From the NCBI GenBank assembly GCA_964560655.1, contig CAZLLR010000010.1, positions 1 to 26,227 on the forward strand: DNA of 26,227 bases, written 5' to 3'. This DNA is from GCA-002772825 sp964560655 (GTDB lineage: Bacteria > Patescibacteriota > Minisyncoccia > GCA-002772825). Shown piece by piece: positions 21,075 through 26,227 of the stretch. Under the pieces are notes generated by a model that was not told where the DNA came from, ran no database searches, and was given only the letters and a program-made list of their open reading frames with translations. Position numbers and translations under genes: made by a program. Every line of letters starts with the position of its first letter. Position 1 is the first letter of the stretch.

Positions 21075-21751
21075 ATGAATAAAAATTTAATAACATATAT
21101 AGTAGGTGTGGCAGTTATTGCCGGCTTTATCGTCGTAATGGTAATAGCTGCCGGCAGTAGTAACGGTACATTAAGTAATGTAAAGCAGATTGCTTATTCA
21201 GCAGGTTCCTTAAGTATGGTGGAGACTGATTATAACTTTGGCACTATTAGAATGTCAGATGGAGATGTAGCACATAACTTTGAGGTTAAGAATGAGAGTA
21301 GTGAATCTGTCGTGATAAGTGAGATTTCTACTTCCTGTGCGTGCACAACTGCTTATGTGGTAGAAGAAAGTGGGGAAAAGCATGGTAGTTATGGCATGCT
21401 TATGGGTAATAGATCAGCAGGGAAAGCCAATATAGAGATTCTCTCTGGTAGCTCAGTGACACTTGAAGCGGTGTTTGACCCGGCTTTTCATGGCCCGGAA
21501 GGTANNNNNNNNNNNNNNNNNNNNNNNNNNNNNNNNNNNNNNNNNNNNNNNNNNNNNNNNNNNNNNNNNNNNNNNNNNNNNNNNNNNNNNNNNNNNNNNN
21601 NNNNAGCTCAGTGACACTTGAAGCGGTGTTTGACCCGGCTTTTCATGGCCCGGAAGGTATAGGGAAGATAAAGCGAATCGTTTATCTGGAGACTAACTCC
21701 CAGACAAAACCTAAGTTAGAAGTTACTTTTGAAGCAGATGTAATAAAATAA
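21075..21751 (+). CDS. Membrane-anchored DUF1573 protein (contains assembly gap)
   Basis: An N-terminal anchor at about 5-27 is followed by an extracytoplasmic DUF1573 domain. It starts at 'YNFGTIRMSDGDVAHNFEVK' and has the Cys motif TSCACT (C88, C90; SCGCT is usual), then 'VTLEAVFDPAFHG' and a last strand 'RIVYLETNS'. DUF1573 is an Ig-like family of unknown function found in envelope proteins. A 100-N gap at 21505-21604 splits the gene. Taking out the gap and one 55-base duplicate leaves 522 bases, an intact frame of 173 residues plus stop at 21749-21751. A second DUF1573 gene follows. Confidence 0.85.
21505..21604. other. Scaffold gap (100 N)
   Basis: Exactly 100 N, with bases 21450-21504 identical to 21605-21659 (55 bases). 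The contig ends overlap and the gap is false; joining them restores the DUF1573 reading frame. Confidence 0.96.
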
Positions 21752-21802
21752 AAATAAAGGTAACATGAAAGTATAAGTTCTCTAAAAAAATAAAAAATAT
21801 GA

Positions 21803-21883
21803 ATCCCGTTAGAAATTCCAAAAGATTATCTAATGGGATATGAATAAGTATAAAAAGTTTATAAGCATAATTTCTAACGGGAT
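21803..21883 (+). promoter_or_regulatory. Alternative hairpins over the second DUF1573 start
   Basis: Bases 21803-21817 pair perfectly (15 bp) with 21869-21883. The same left arm (21803-21813) can instead pair over 11 bases, with one G-U, with 21829-21839. The two right arms are near copies (TCTAATGGGAT and TCTAACGGGAT), and each is directly followed by, or contains, an in-frame ATG (21840; 21882). The layout suggests an RNA element that chooses or blocks start codons. Confidence 0.5.
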
Positions 21884-22430
21884 GAAAAATTACATAGCAA
21901 AGATACATGTGTATATGCCTATTATTATCATAGTGGCGATTATCGCTTTCGGGTTTACTATCTATGATATGAGAGTGAGGCTGATACGAGGTGAGAATAT
22001 GATTGCCCACTTAGACGATGAGGTAGATGAAGCAAACACCGGAGTAAAAAGACTGCTGAAGAGAAAAGGTGGTAGTGTAATCCAGACAAATCCATCTGGG
22101 TTCTTACCTATAATTGAAATAAAGGAAAAAGAATTTGATTTTGGAGTTATAGAAAAGAAAGACGGTATAGTCAATACTACCTTTGTGGTAAAAAATGAAG
22201 GCGAAGGATTGCTTAAACTCGGAGATATTACTACTTCTTGTGGTTGTACTAGGGCAGAGGTTGATAAGGCGGAAGTGAATACAGATGAGAGCGCCACTTT
22301 GACAGTCTTCTTTGACCCTAACTTTCATGAAGAGCCACAAGGCAGGTTTTCTCGTTCAATCTTTGTCCCGACAAATGACCCTGATAGTGAAGAAATAGAG
22401 TTTAAGATATTTATAAAGATTAAAAGTTAA
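21840..22430 (+). CDS. Second membrane-anchored DUF1573 protein
   Basis: Up to 196 residues. A short N-terminal part is followed by a membrane anchor (about 25-42), a charged coiled-coil-like stretch (45-75) and a DUF1573 domain with 'FDFGVIEKKDGIVNTTFVVK' and the standard Cys motif TSCGCT (C134, C136), ending 'SIFVPTNDPDSEEIEFKIF'. ATG 21840 and ATG 21882 (15th codon) are both possible starts; an RNA structure spans both. The anchor is kept with either. Pairing of two different DUF1573 proteins in a row, before copper/thiol genes, suggests they work together at the cell surface, perhaps in metal or thiol handling. Confidence 0.85.
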   Translation: MNKYKKFISIISNGMKNYIAKIHVYMPIIIIVAIIAFGFTIYDMRVRLIRGENMIAHLDDEVDEANTGVKRLLKRKGGSVIQTNPSGFLPIIEIKEKEFDFGVIEKKDGIVNTTFVVKNEGEGLLKLGDITTSCGCTRAEVDKAEVNTDESATLTVFFDPNFHEEPQGRFSRSIFVPTNDPDSEEIEFKIFIKIKS

Positions 22431-22447
22431 AAAATAGTACAGAAAAT

Positions 22448-23371
22448 ATGACAAACAAAAAATCATTACTAAGTGAAGAAAGATTCAAGGGTCCTGTCTG
22501 GAATATATTGGTGTTGGCATTTTTAGTCTTTATGGCAGTCATTTATGTGAATGGCGCAGGTAAAGATAAAGCTAATAGAAAAGATTTGGCCACCAGCCCT
22601 GATGCAGTAGCCATTTCGACAGGAATAGAAGAAGTCTTACCAAAAGATGGCGTTACCTTACCTATTGTCTGGGGTTCTATAGGTAAAAATATGGTAGATA
22701 AGGGTGTGATAGATGCTGAAAAATTTGAGTCTTTATATGCGAATAGGGGAGGATTAAGCGAAGGAGATAAGAGGCTTCTCTATGGAGAGGGTAATGGTAA
22801 CATAAAGATTACTTCTGAGAATGCCGGAGTGATTCTTAACCTCACTTGGGCTTTTGGCCTCTCAAATAAGAATCCGATTCTTGAAGAAGGGCCGATGATG
22901 GATCCACGATACGGTGGGGCGGGAGGATTTGCCTCAACCGGAGGGTGGAGTATTGCTCGAGGTAGTGCGATGGATCACTACAGTAAATATAAGTTTGCCA
23001 TCTTAACAAGAGAAGAACAGGCACTCGTGGAAAAAGTCTCAAAGAATATCTACCGTCCATGTTGTGGAAATTCAACATACTTTCCAGACTGTAACCATGG
23101 TATGGCGATGCTCGGACTCTTGGAGCTCTTGGCTTCAAACGGAGCTACAGAAGAGGAGATGTATGACATAGCACTTTCCGTGAACTCATATTGGTTTCCA
23201 GAGACTTATCTTACAATAGAGAAATATTTCGGGAAGCGTGGAGTAAGCTGGTCTCAAGTTGACGCTAAAGAAGTACTAGGTGAACTTTACTCAAGTGGTT
23301 CTGGGTACGCTCAAATCCAGAGGGATGTTGAGCCGGTGAAGATTCAAGGAGGCGGAAGCTGCGGAGTGTAG
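22448..23371 (+). CDS. Membrane-anchored CCGN...DCNHG protein, unassigned
   Basis: A 307-residue protein with one anchor at about 19-35 and a large extracytoplasmic domain. The domain holds a striking motif: C205-C206-G-N-S then D214-C215-N-H217-G-M-A-M. Just before it is a Gly/Ser/Met-rich part (MMDPRYGGAGGFASTGG), and the last residues are GGGSCGV with C305. The spacing of three Cys and one His plus a near Met suggests copper, zinc or heme binding. I recall similar proteins in CPR genomes but no function. It lies 17 bases after the second DUF1573 gene, so it belongs to the same transcript, ahead of the CsoR-type regulator and thiol genes. Confidence 0.8.
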   Translation: MTNKKSLLSEERFKGPVWNILVLAFLVFMAVIYVNGAGKDKANRKDLATSPDAVAISTGIEEVLPKDGVTLPIVWGSIGKNMVDKGVIDAEKFESLYANRGGLSEGDKRLLYGEGNGNIKITSENAGVILNLTWAFGLSNKNPILEEGPMMDPRYGGAGGFASTGGWSIARGSAMDHYSKYKFAILTREEQALVEKVSKNIYRPCCGNSTYFPDCNHGMAMLGLLELLASNGATEEEMYDIALSVNSYWFPETYLTIEKYFGKRGVSWSQVDAKEVLGELYSSGSGYAQIQRDVEPVKIQGGGSCGV

Positions 23372-23433
23372 ATTGTCAGAAGAGGAATTAATTTTTTAAA
23401 GATTAAGCATTTTATAAATTTAATATAAAAAAT

Positions 23434-24015
23434 ATGAAAAAAATAATTCTTAGTTTATTTGTAGTTAGTCTATTTATTTTTACAGGTACTGCTTATGCTC
23501 AAATGGGGATGATGGGTGGCTATGAGCAGTATGGAAATACTGCTTTAGTATCGGTGCAGAACTCAGAGGCGAGGGGTGCTTTAAAGGAAATTTATCAAAC
23601 TCAAGGAGTTGATTCTCAGTCAAAAATCGATTGCAGTAAGGTTACCGATGACCAATTTGATAAACTCGGTGATGCGTATATGGGGGGCATGCTGTCAAAT
23701 GAAACACAGCATGAGTTTATGGACAATATGATGGGCGGGGAGGGTTCAGATAGCTTACGTCAGGCACATGTAAATATGGGGCGATCGTACCTTGGTTGTT
23801 GGTCAAACTATAGTTCAGGACCTGTCTATATGCCGATGATGAATGGATATGGATCTGAATCTAACTCTGGATCTGGATGGGGCACGATGTCGCATTTTGG
23901 AACATCAGGCAATGGATTTCTATGTCTTTGGGCTATAAGTATTTTCTATCTTGTATGGCTTACTGTTGGAATCTTAGCGATAGTTTGGCTTTGGAGGAAG
24001 GTTAGTAAAAAATAA
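23434..24015 (+). CDS. Exported Met/His-rich protein with C-terminal anchor
   Basis: A signal peptide at 1-22 (ending AYA) is followed by a Met/Gly-rich start (QMGMMGGYEQYG). A helical domain follows, with 'DDQFDKLGDAYMGGML', 'HEFMDNMMGG' and 'AHVNMGRSYLGC', then a Ser/Gly/Met linker and one membrane helix near the end (about 164-187). The pattern of Met, His and Cys in the helices is of the sort found in copper-binding envelope proteins, and similar domains occur in CPR and archaeal proteins by my recollection. It directly precedes the metal-sensing repressor gene and its operator. Copper binding is inferred from composition and context. Confidence 0.8.
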   Translation: MKKIILSLFVVSLFIFTGTAYAQMGMMGGYEQYGNTALVSVQNSEARGALKEIYQTQGVDSQSKIDCSKVTDDQFDKLGDAYMGGMLSNETQHEFMDNMMGGEGSDSLRQAHVNMGRSYLGCWSNYSSGPVYMPMMNGYGSESNSGSGWGTMSHFGTSGNGFLCLWAISIFYLVWLTVGILAIVWLWRKVSKK

Positions 24016-24029
24016 GTGCAAGGCTGTTT

Positions 24030-24068
24030 AAACAAAGTGTGCATAACTAAGTTATGCACACTTTGTTT
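24030..24068 (+). terminator. Terminator after the Met-rich protein gene
   Basis: A perfect 18-bp stem, 24030-24047 with 24051-24068, TAA loop, and T-rich 3' side. It closes the DUF1573 to Met-rich transcript and separates it from the repressor operon. Confidence 0.85.
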
Positions 24069-24079
24069 TATAGTGATTA

Positions 24080-24109
24080 TTGACTCTTGATACCCCTATG
24101 GGGTATCAT
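24080..24109 (+). promoter_or_regulatory. Promoter of the CsoR-family operon
   Basis: -35 TTGACT (24080-24085), an 18-base spacer, -10 TATCAT (24104-24109). The -10 ends 7 bases before the ATG at 24117, so the mRNA should be leaderless. The operator palindrome lies across the spacer and the -10, so repressor binding would block RNA polymerase. Confidence 0.75.
24089..24107 (+). promoter_or_regulatory. CsoR/RcnR-type operator
   Basis: GATACCCC-TAT-GGGGTATC is a perfect inverted repeat with 8-base arms. The TACCCC/GGGGTA form is typical of operators bound by CsoR/RcnR-family repressors. The repressor gene follows 9 bases later, so self-regulation is likely. Confidence 0.85.
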
Positions 24110-24116
24110 TAAATAA

Positions 24117-24386
24117 ATGAGAGTTGATATCAAAAAAAAAGCTATTAGACGACTTAAGATATTGGAAGGTCAGATTAGAGGACTCCAGAGAATGGTTGAT
24201 GAGGAGAAGTATTGTATAGATATTATCCATCAGTCACTTGCGGCAAAAGAAGCTTTGTCTGGTGTTGAAGATTTGATATTAGAAAATCATCTTTCAACTC
24301 ATGTAGTTGATCAGATGAAAGCCGGCAAAGAATCAAAAGCAGTTAAAGAAATTCTCGCAGTGCATAAATTATCAAAGAAAAGGTAA
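24117..24386 (+). CDS. CsoR/RcnR-family metal-sensing repressor
   Basis: An 89-residue all-helical DNA-binding repressor of the DUF156 family. The first helix 'RRLKILEGQIRGLQRMVDEE' is typical. Metal-ligand positions are C33 (in EKYCIDI), H58 and H62 (in NHLSTHVVDQ). CsoR copper sensors have Cys-His-Cys; here the third ligand is His, as in the nickel/cobalt sensor RcnR (HLTEH), but RcnR's extra His near the N-terminus is missing. Metal choice is therefore uncertain, though the copper genes downstream favour copper. It sits 9 bases after its probable operator and heads the operon rhodanese - Cys-rich protein - DsbA-like - cupredoxin - copper ATPase. Confidence 0.92.
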   Translation: MRVDIKKKAIRRLKILEGQIRGLQRMVDEEKYCIDIIHQSLAAKEALSGVEDLILENHLSTHVVDQMKAGKESKAVKEILAVHKLSKKR

Positions 24387-24460
24387 AAAATAGTATTTAT
24401 TATGTTATTGAGAGAAAATAAAAGTGGAAGATTATCAATAAACATCATCTATTTATAAAT

Positions 24461-24874
24461 ATGAATAAGGCAATTATTATAGCCGCTATAGGAATCGTAG
24501 TCTTAATTATGGGAATATTCTATTTTAGATCCAAGGAGATAGGGTATAAGAGTATCTCATCAAAGGAACTCAGTTTAATGTTAGAAGGCGAGAAAGATTT
24601 TACCCTGATTGACGTGCATACTCCCCAGCAGCAGCATATTCCCAAAACTGATTTCATGATCTCTTATGATGAAGTTGATAAGATAACTTCTGTGATTCCA
24701 AATAAAAATTCAAAGGTTGTCTTTTATTGTCGTAGTGGAAGCATGAGTAAGATATTATCAGAAGAACTTATTAAAGAAGGTTATACAAATGTATTTGAAC
24801 TTGAGAATGGATTAAATGGATGGTTGTCAGAAAATAGAGAAGTATTGCCAAAGGGTAGCGTCAAGATTATATAA
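24461..24874 (+). CDS. Membrane-anchored rhodanese-like protein
   Basis: One N-terminal anchor (about 3-22), then a rhodanese domain facing outward. The active-site loop is CRSGSMS with catalytic C90. 'TLIDVHTPQQQHIPKTDFM' is the usual substrate-side strand and loop, and 'GYTNVFELENGLNGWL' the last part of the fold. Such enzymes move sulfane sulfur between thiols. Among copper and DsbA-like genes it may handle sulfur for metal sites or thiol repair. The repressor gene ends 74 bases upstream; that interval is AT-rich with no clear promoter. Confidence 0.9.
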   Translation: MNKAIIIAAIGIVVLIMGIFYFRSKEIGYKSISSKELSLMLEGEKDFTLIDVHTPQQQHIPKTDFMISYDEVDKITSVIPNKNSKVVFYCRSGSMSKILSEELIKEGYTNVFELENGLNGWLSENREVLPKGSVKII

Positions 24875-24898
24875 TTGAAAAATAAGATAATAAATTCT

Positions 24899-25066
24899 AT
24901 GAAGATAATTTCTACTCAAAATAAAAATGGTAAGATGAAAGCATATATTTGCTCGGAGTGCGGTTATGAATATAAAGAAAAAGAATGGGCAGAAAAGTGT
25001 CAAAAGTGGTGTAGTGAGCATAAATCCTGCAACTTAGAAATAATTAAACATGGAAAACATGAGTAA
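24899..25066 (+). CDS. Cys-rich mini-protein (zinc finger-like)
   Basis: A 55-residue protein from the ATG at 24899 with five Cys and a His: CSEC (18, 21), then C34, C38, H41, C44 in 'EKCQKWCSEHKSC'. This looks like a compact zinc- or copper-binding fold. A TTG at 24875, directly after the rhodanese stop, and an ATG at 24935 (43 residues) are other possible starts; the conserved-looking core is kept in all. Proteins of this type are, as I recall, common beside mercury/copper and thiol genes in CPR genomes. It overlaps the DsbA-like gene by 8 or more bases. Confidence 0.7.
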   Translation: MKIISTQNKNGKMKAYICSECGYEYKEKEWAEKCQKWCSEHKSCNLEIIKHGKHE

Positions 25067-25769
25067 ATCATACGCAATACCAATCTCCGTTGTAGTGGCT
25101 GCTGTTATAATCGGCGGGTCGGTATTTGTTGCTCGTTATGATGGAGGGAAAAGCAATGAATCCAAAGATATAGTAATGTCTACCACTAAGTTTAAAGAAG
25201 ACAATATAAGTCCTGTGACGACTAACGATCATATCTTAGGAGACCCCATGGCGCCTCTTAAGATTGTAGAATTCTCTGACTTAGAGTGCCCGTATTGTAA
25301 AAATTTTCATCCTACGATGAAGAGAATTATGGATGAGTATGGTAAGAAAGGAGAAGTGGCATGGATCTATAGGCATCTTCCTATAGATTCTATTCACCCT
25401 AAGTCTAGAAAAGAAGCAGAGGCTGCTGAGTGCGCAGGTGAGGTAGGAAGCAATCAGAAATTCTGGGAATTTGTAGATAGATTATTTGAAGTTACCCCAT
25501 CTAATAATGGACTTGACCCGAATAAATTATTTGAAATTGCTGATTATATAAAATTAGATAAAGAAAAATTTAAAGAATGTTTTTCAAGTGGAAAATACGC
25601 CGAGCATATAGAATCTAATCTTCAAGATGCTATATCTTCCGGAGCGGATGGGACACCTTATAGTATCCTTATAGATAAAGAAGGAGAAAAAACAGTATTA
25701 TCAGGGGCGTTGTCTTATGCAGACATGAAGCAAGCTATAGAGATAGCGTTAAATAAAAATAAATTTTAA
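25059..25769 (+). CDS. DsbA-family thiol oxidoreductase (DSBA-like thioredoxin)
   Basis: A membrane-anchored thioredoxin-fold protein facing outward: anchor at about 6-26, active site CPYC (77-80) in 'SDLECPYCKNFHP', a helical insert with 'AAECAGEVGSNQKFWEF', and the cis-Pro loop GTPYSILI. This is the DsbA/DsbC-like 'DSBA-like thioredoxin' group that makes or swaps disulfides in exported proteins. ATG 25059 gives an 8-base overlap with the gene before; ATG 25050 would add three residues. Exported Cys-rich partners in this window include the CCGN protein, the DUF1573 pair and the pilin extension. Confidence 0.93.
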   Translation: MSKSYAIPISVVVAAVIIGGSVFVARYDGGKSNESKDIVMSTTKFKEDNISPVTTNDHILGDPMAPLKIVEFSDLECPYCKNFHPTMKRIMDEYGKKGEVAWIYRHLPIDSIHPKSRKEAEAAECAGEVGSNQKFWEFVDRLFEVTPSNNGLDPNKLFEIADYIKLDKEKFKECFSSGKYAEHIESNLQDAISSGADGTPYSILIDKEGEKTVLSGALSYADMKQAIEIALNKNKF

Positions 25770-25773
25770 ACTT

Positions 25774-26142
25774 ATGCAAATTATAGGAATTATATTAATT
25801 ATATTTATCGTTGTATTATATTTAACTTGGATTATTTATACAAAAAATAAAAGTGGAATAACCGCTAAAGAAGATGATAAAGAACAAGTTTTTGATGTCT
25901 TAGTAAAAGGCGTATATTCACCAAATGTACTGAAGGCCAAGGTTGGTAAATTGGTCCGGATAAATTTTAAACGGGAAGAAAATACAGAATGTTCTCGTTA
26001 TGTTAATTTTCCTGATTTTAAGATAAGGAAAGAACTACCTGAAGGTGAAGTAACCTCAGTTGAAATCACTCCAGATAGAAAAGGAGAATTTATCTTTACT
26101 TGTGATATGAGCATGTATCAAGGGAGGTTGATTATTGAATAA
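25774..26142 (+). CDS. Membrane-anchored cupredoxin-like copper protein
   Basis: One anchor at 3-22, then a cupredoxin domain: 'VKGVYSPNVLKAKVGK' and 'INFKREENTECSRYV' lead to 'FIFTCDMSMYQGRLIIE'. The likely copper ligands are C110, M112/M114 and perhaps C73. This form (TCDMSMY near the C-terminus) is the plastocyanin-like type that accompanies, or is fused to, P-type copper ATPases. It would pass copper to or from the ATPase. The stop TAA is in the same frame as the ATPase gene, whose start follows 12 bases later. Confidence 0.9.
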   Translation: MQIIGIILIIFIVVLYLTWIIYTKNKSGITAKEDDKEQVFDVLVKGVYSPNVLKAKVGKLVRINFKREENTECSRYVNFPDFKIRKELPEGEVTSVEITPDRKGEFIFTCDMSMYQGRLIIE

Positions 26143-26154
26143 AAAATAAATAAT

Positions 26155-26227
26155 TTGAAAAATATTAAAAAATATAGATATTCAATAAGTGGGATGCATT
26201 GCGCTTCTTGTGCCTTAACTATTGAAA
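26155..26227 (+). CDS. copA: P-type copper-transporting ATPase, N-terminal part (cut by window end)
   Basis: Only the first 24 codons are in the window. They contain the heavy-metal-associated motif GMHCASCA (residues 14-21), which binds Cu(I) between its two Cys. With the CsoR-type regulator and cupredoxin upstream this is most likely a CopA-type copper exporter, though a stand-alone CopZ-like chaperone cannot be excluded from this fragment. The likely start is TTG at 26155: the only in-frame ATG (26194) lies inside the metal motif, and the in-frame TAA of the cupredoxin is at 26140. Confidence 0.75.
   Translation, partial: MKNIKKYRYSISGMHCASCALTIE

Noticed and set aside
1..26227. CRISPR array, integrase, transposase or rRNA genes
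   Set aside because: No regularly spaced repeats, no recombinase or DDE-type genes and no rRNA-like sequence were found on either strand.
72..26227. UGA recoded as glycine, as in some CPR lineages
   Set aside because: RF2 is present, and TGA ends genes at sensible places (for example prgI at 1247-1249 and ftsE at 9154-9156).

Overview
The window reads as a scaffold from a low-GC Candidate Phyla Radiation bacterium (Patescibacteria, most like Parcubacteria). This is inferred from gene content: a PrgI/VirB4 secretion cluster of the CPR kind, a split VirB4, shortened housekeeping proteins, a stand-alone PIF1-type helicase, many small membrane proteins of no known family and very short intergenic spaces. 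TAA, TAG and TGA all end genes and an RF2 gene (prfB) is present, so the code looks standard. Two 100-N gaps, each flanked by the same 55 bases on both sides, point to a short-read, probably metagenomic, assembly.

Layout. (1) 72-7299 (+): a type IV secretion or pilus operon. It holds an alpha-helical/disordered protein, PrgI, a VirB4 N-terminal-like protein, the VirB4 ATPase, a small membrane protein, a secreted beta-rich protein, a VirB2-like pilin with a Cys-containing tail and an anchored propeller-like protein. Between prgI and the VirB4 genes sits a small cassette: a four-helix-bundle (S23/23S-IVS type) gene bounded by perfect 24-bp inverted repeats. (2) 7299-7466 (-): two tRNA-Thr genes (CGT, GGT). 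(3) 7541-10073 (+): prfB-ftsE-ftsX, ending in a 42-bp perfect palindrome centred on the ftsX stop codon. (4) 10113-13210 (-): DEAD-box helicase, 6-phosphogluconate dehydrogenase and RlmB-like methyltransferase; then a class I methyltransferase (+). (5) 14053-18150 (-): DUF378 protein, PIF1-like helicase, small membrane protein and an IPT/TIG-like surface protein with identical 97-residue tandem repeats. (6) 18151-18600: a GC-rich, strongly foldable stretch beside tRNA-Gln(CTG), with a second copy of the tRNA 3' end and two + strand terminators that no + strand gene explains. (7) 18650-20307 (+): HD phosphohydrolase, SemiSWEET, and two small genes with strong Shine-Dalgarno sites. (8) 20394-26227 (+): an envelope copper/thiol island with two small membrane proteins, two DUF1573 proteins, an unrecognised CCGN...DCNHG protein, a Met-rich exported protein, a CsoR/RcnR-family repressor with an evident operator, a membrane rhodanese, a Cys-rich mini-protein, a DsbA-like oxidoreductase, a cupredoxin, and the start of a P-type copper ATPase cut by the window end.

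Expression signals. Many first genes of transcription units have a -10 box, often with an upstream TGn, ending 6-8 bases before the start codon, which predicts leaderless mRNAs. Only the two small genes at 19620 and 20059 combine a clear Shine-Dalgarno site with a real leader. The best candidates for something new are the inverted-repeat cassette in the secretion operon, the structured region beside tRNA-Gln, the alternative hairpins over the start of the second DUF1573 gene, and the copper/thiol island with its unassigned CCGN protein.
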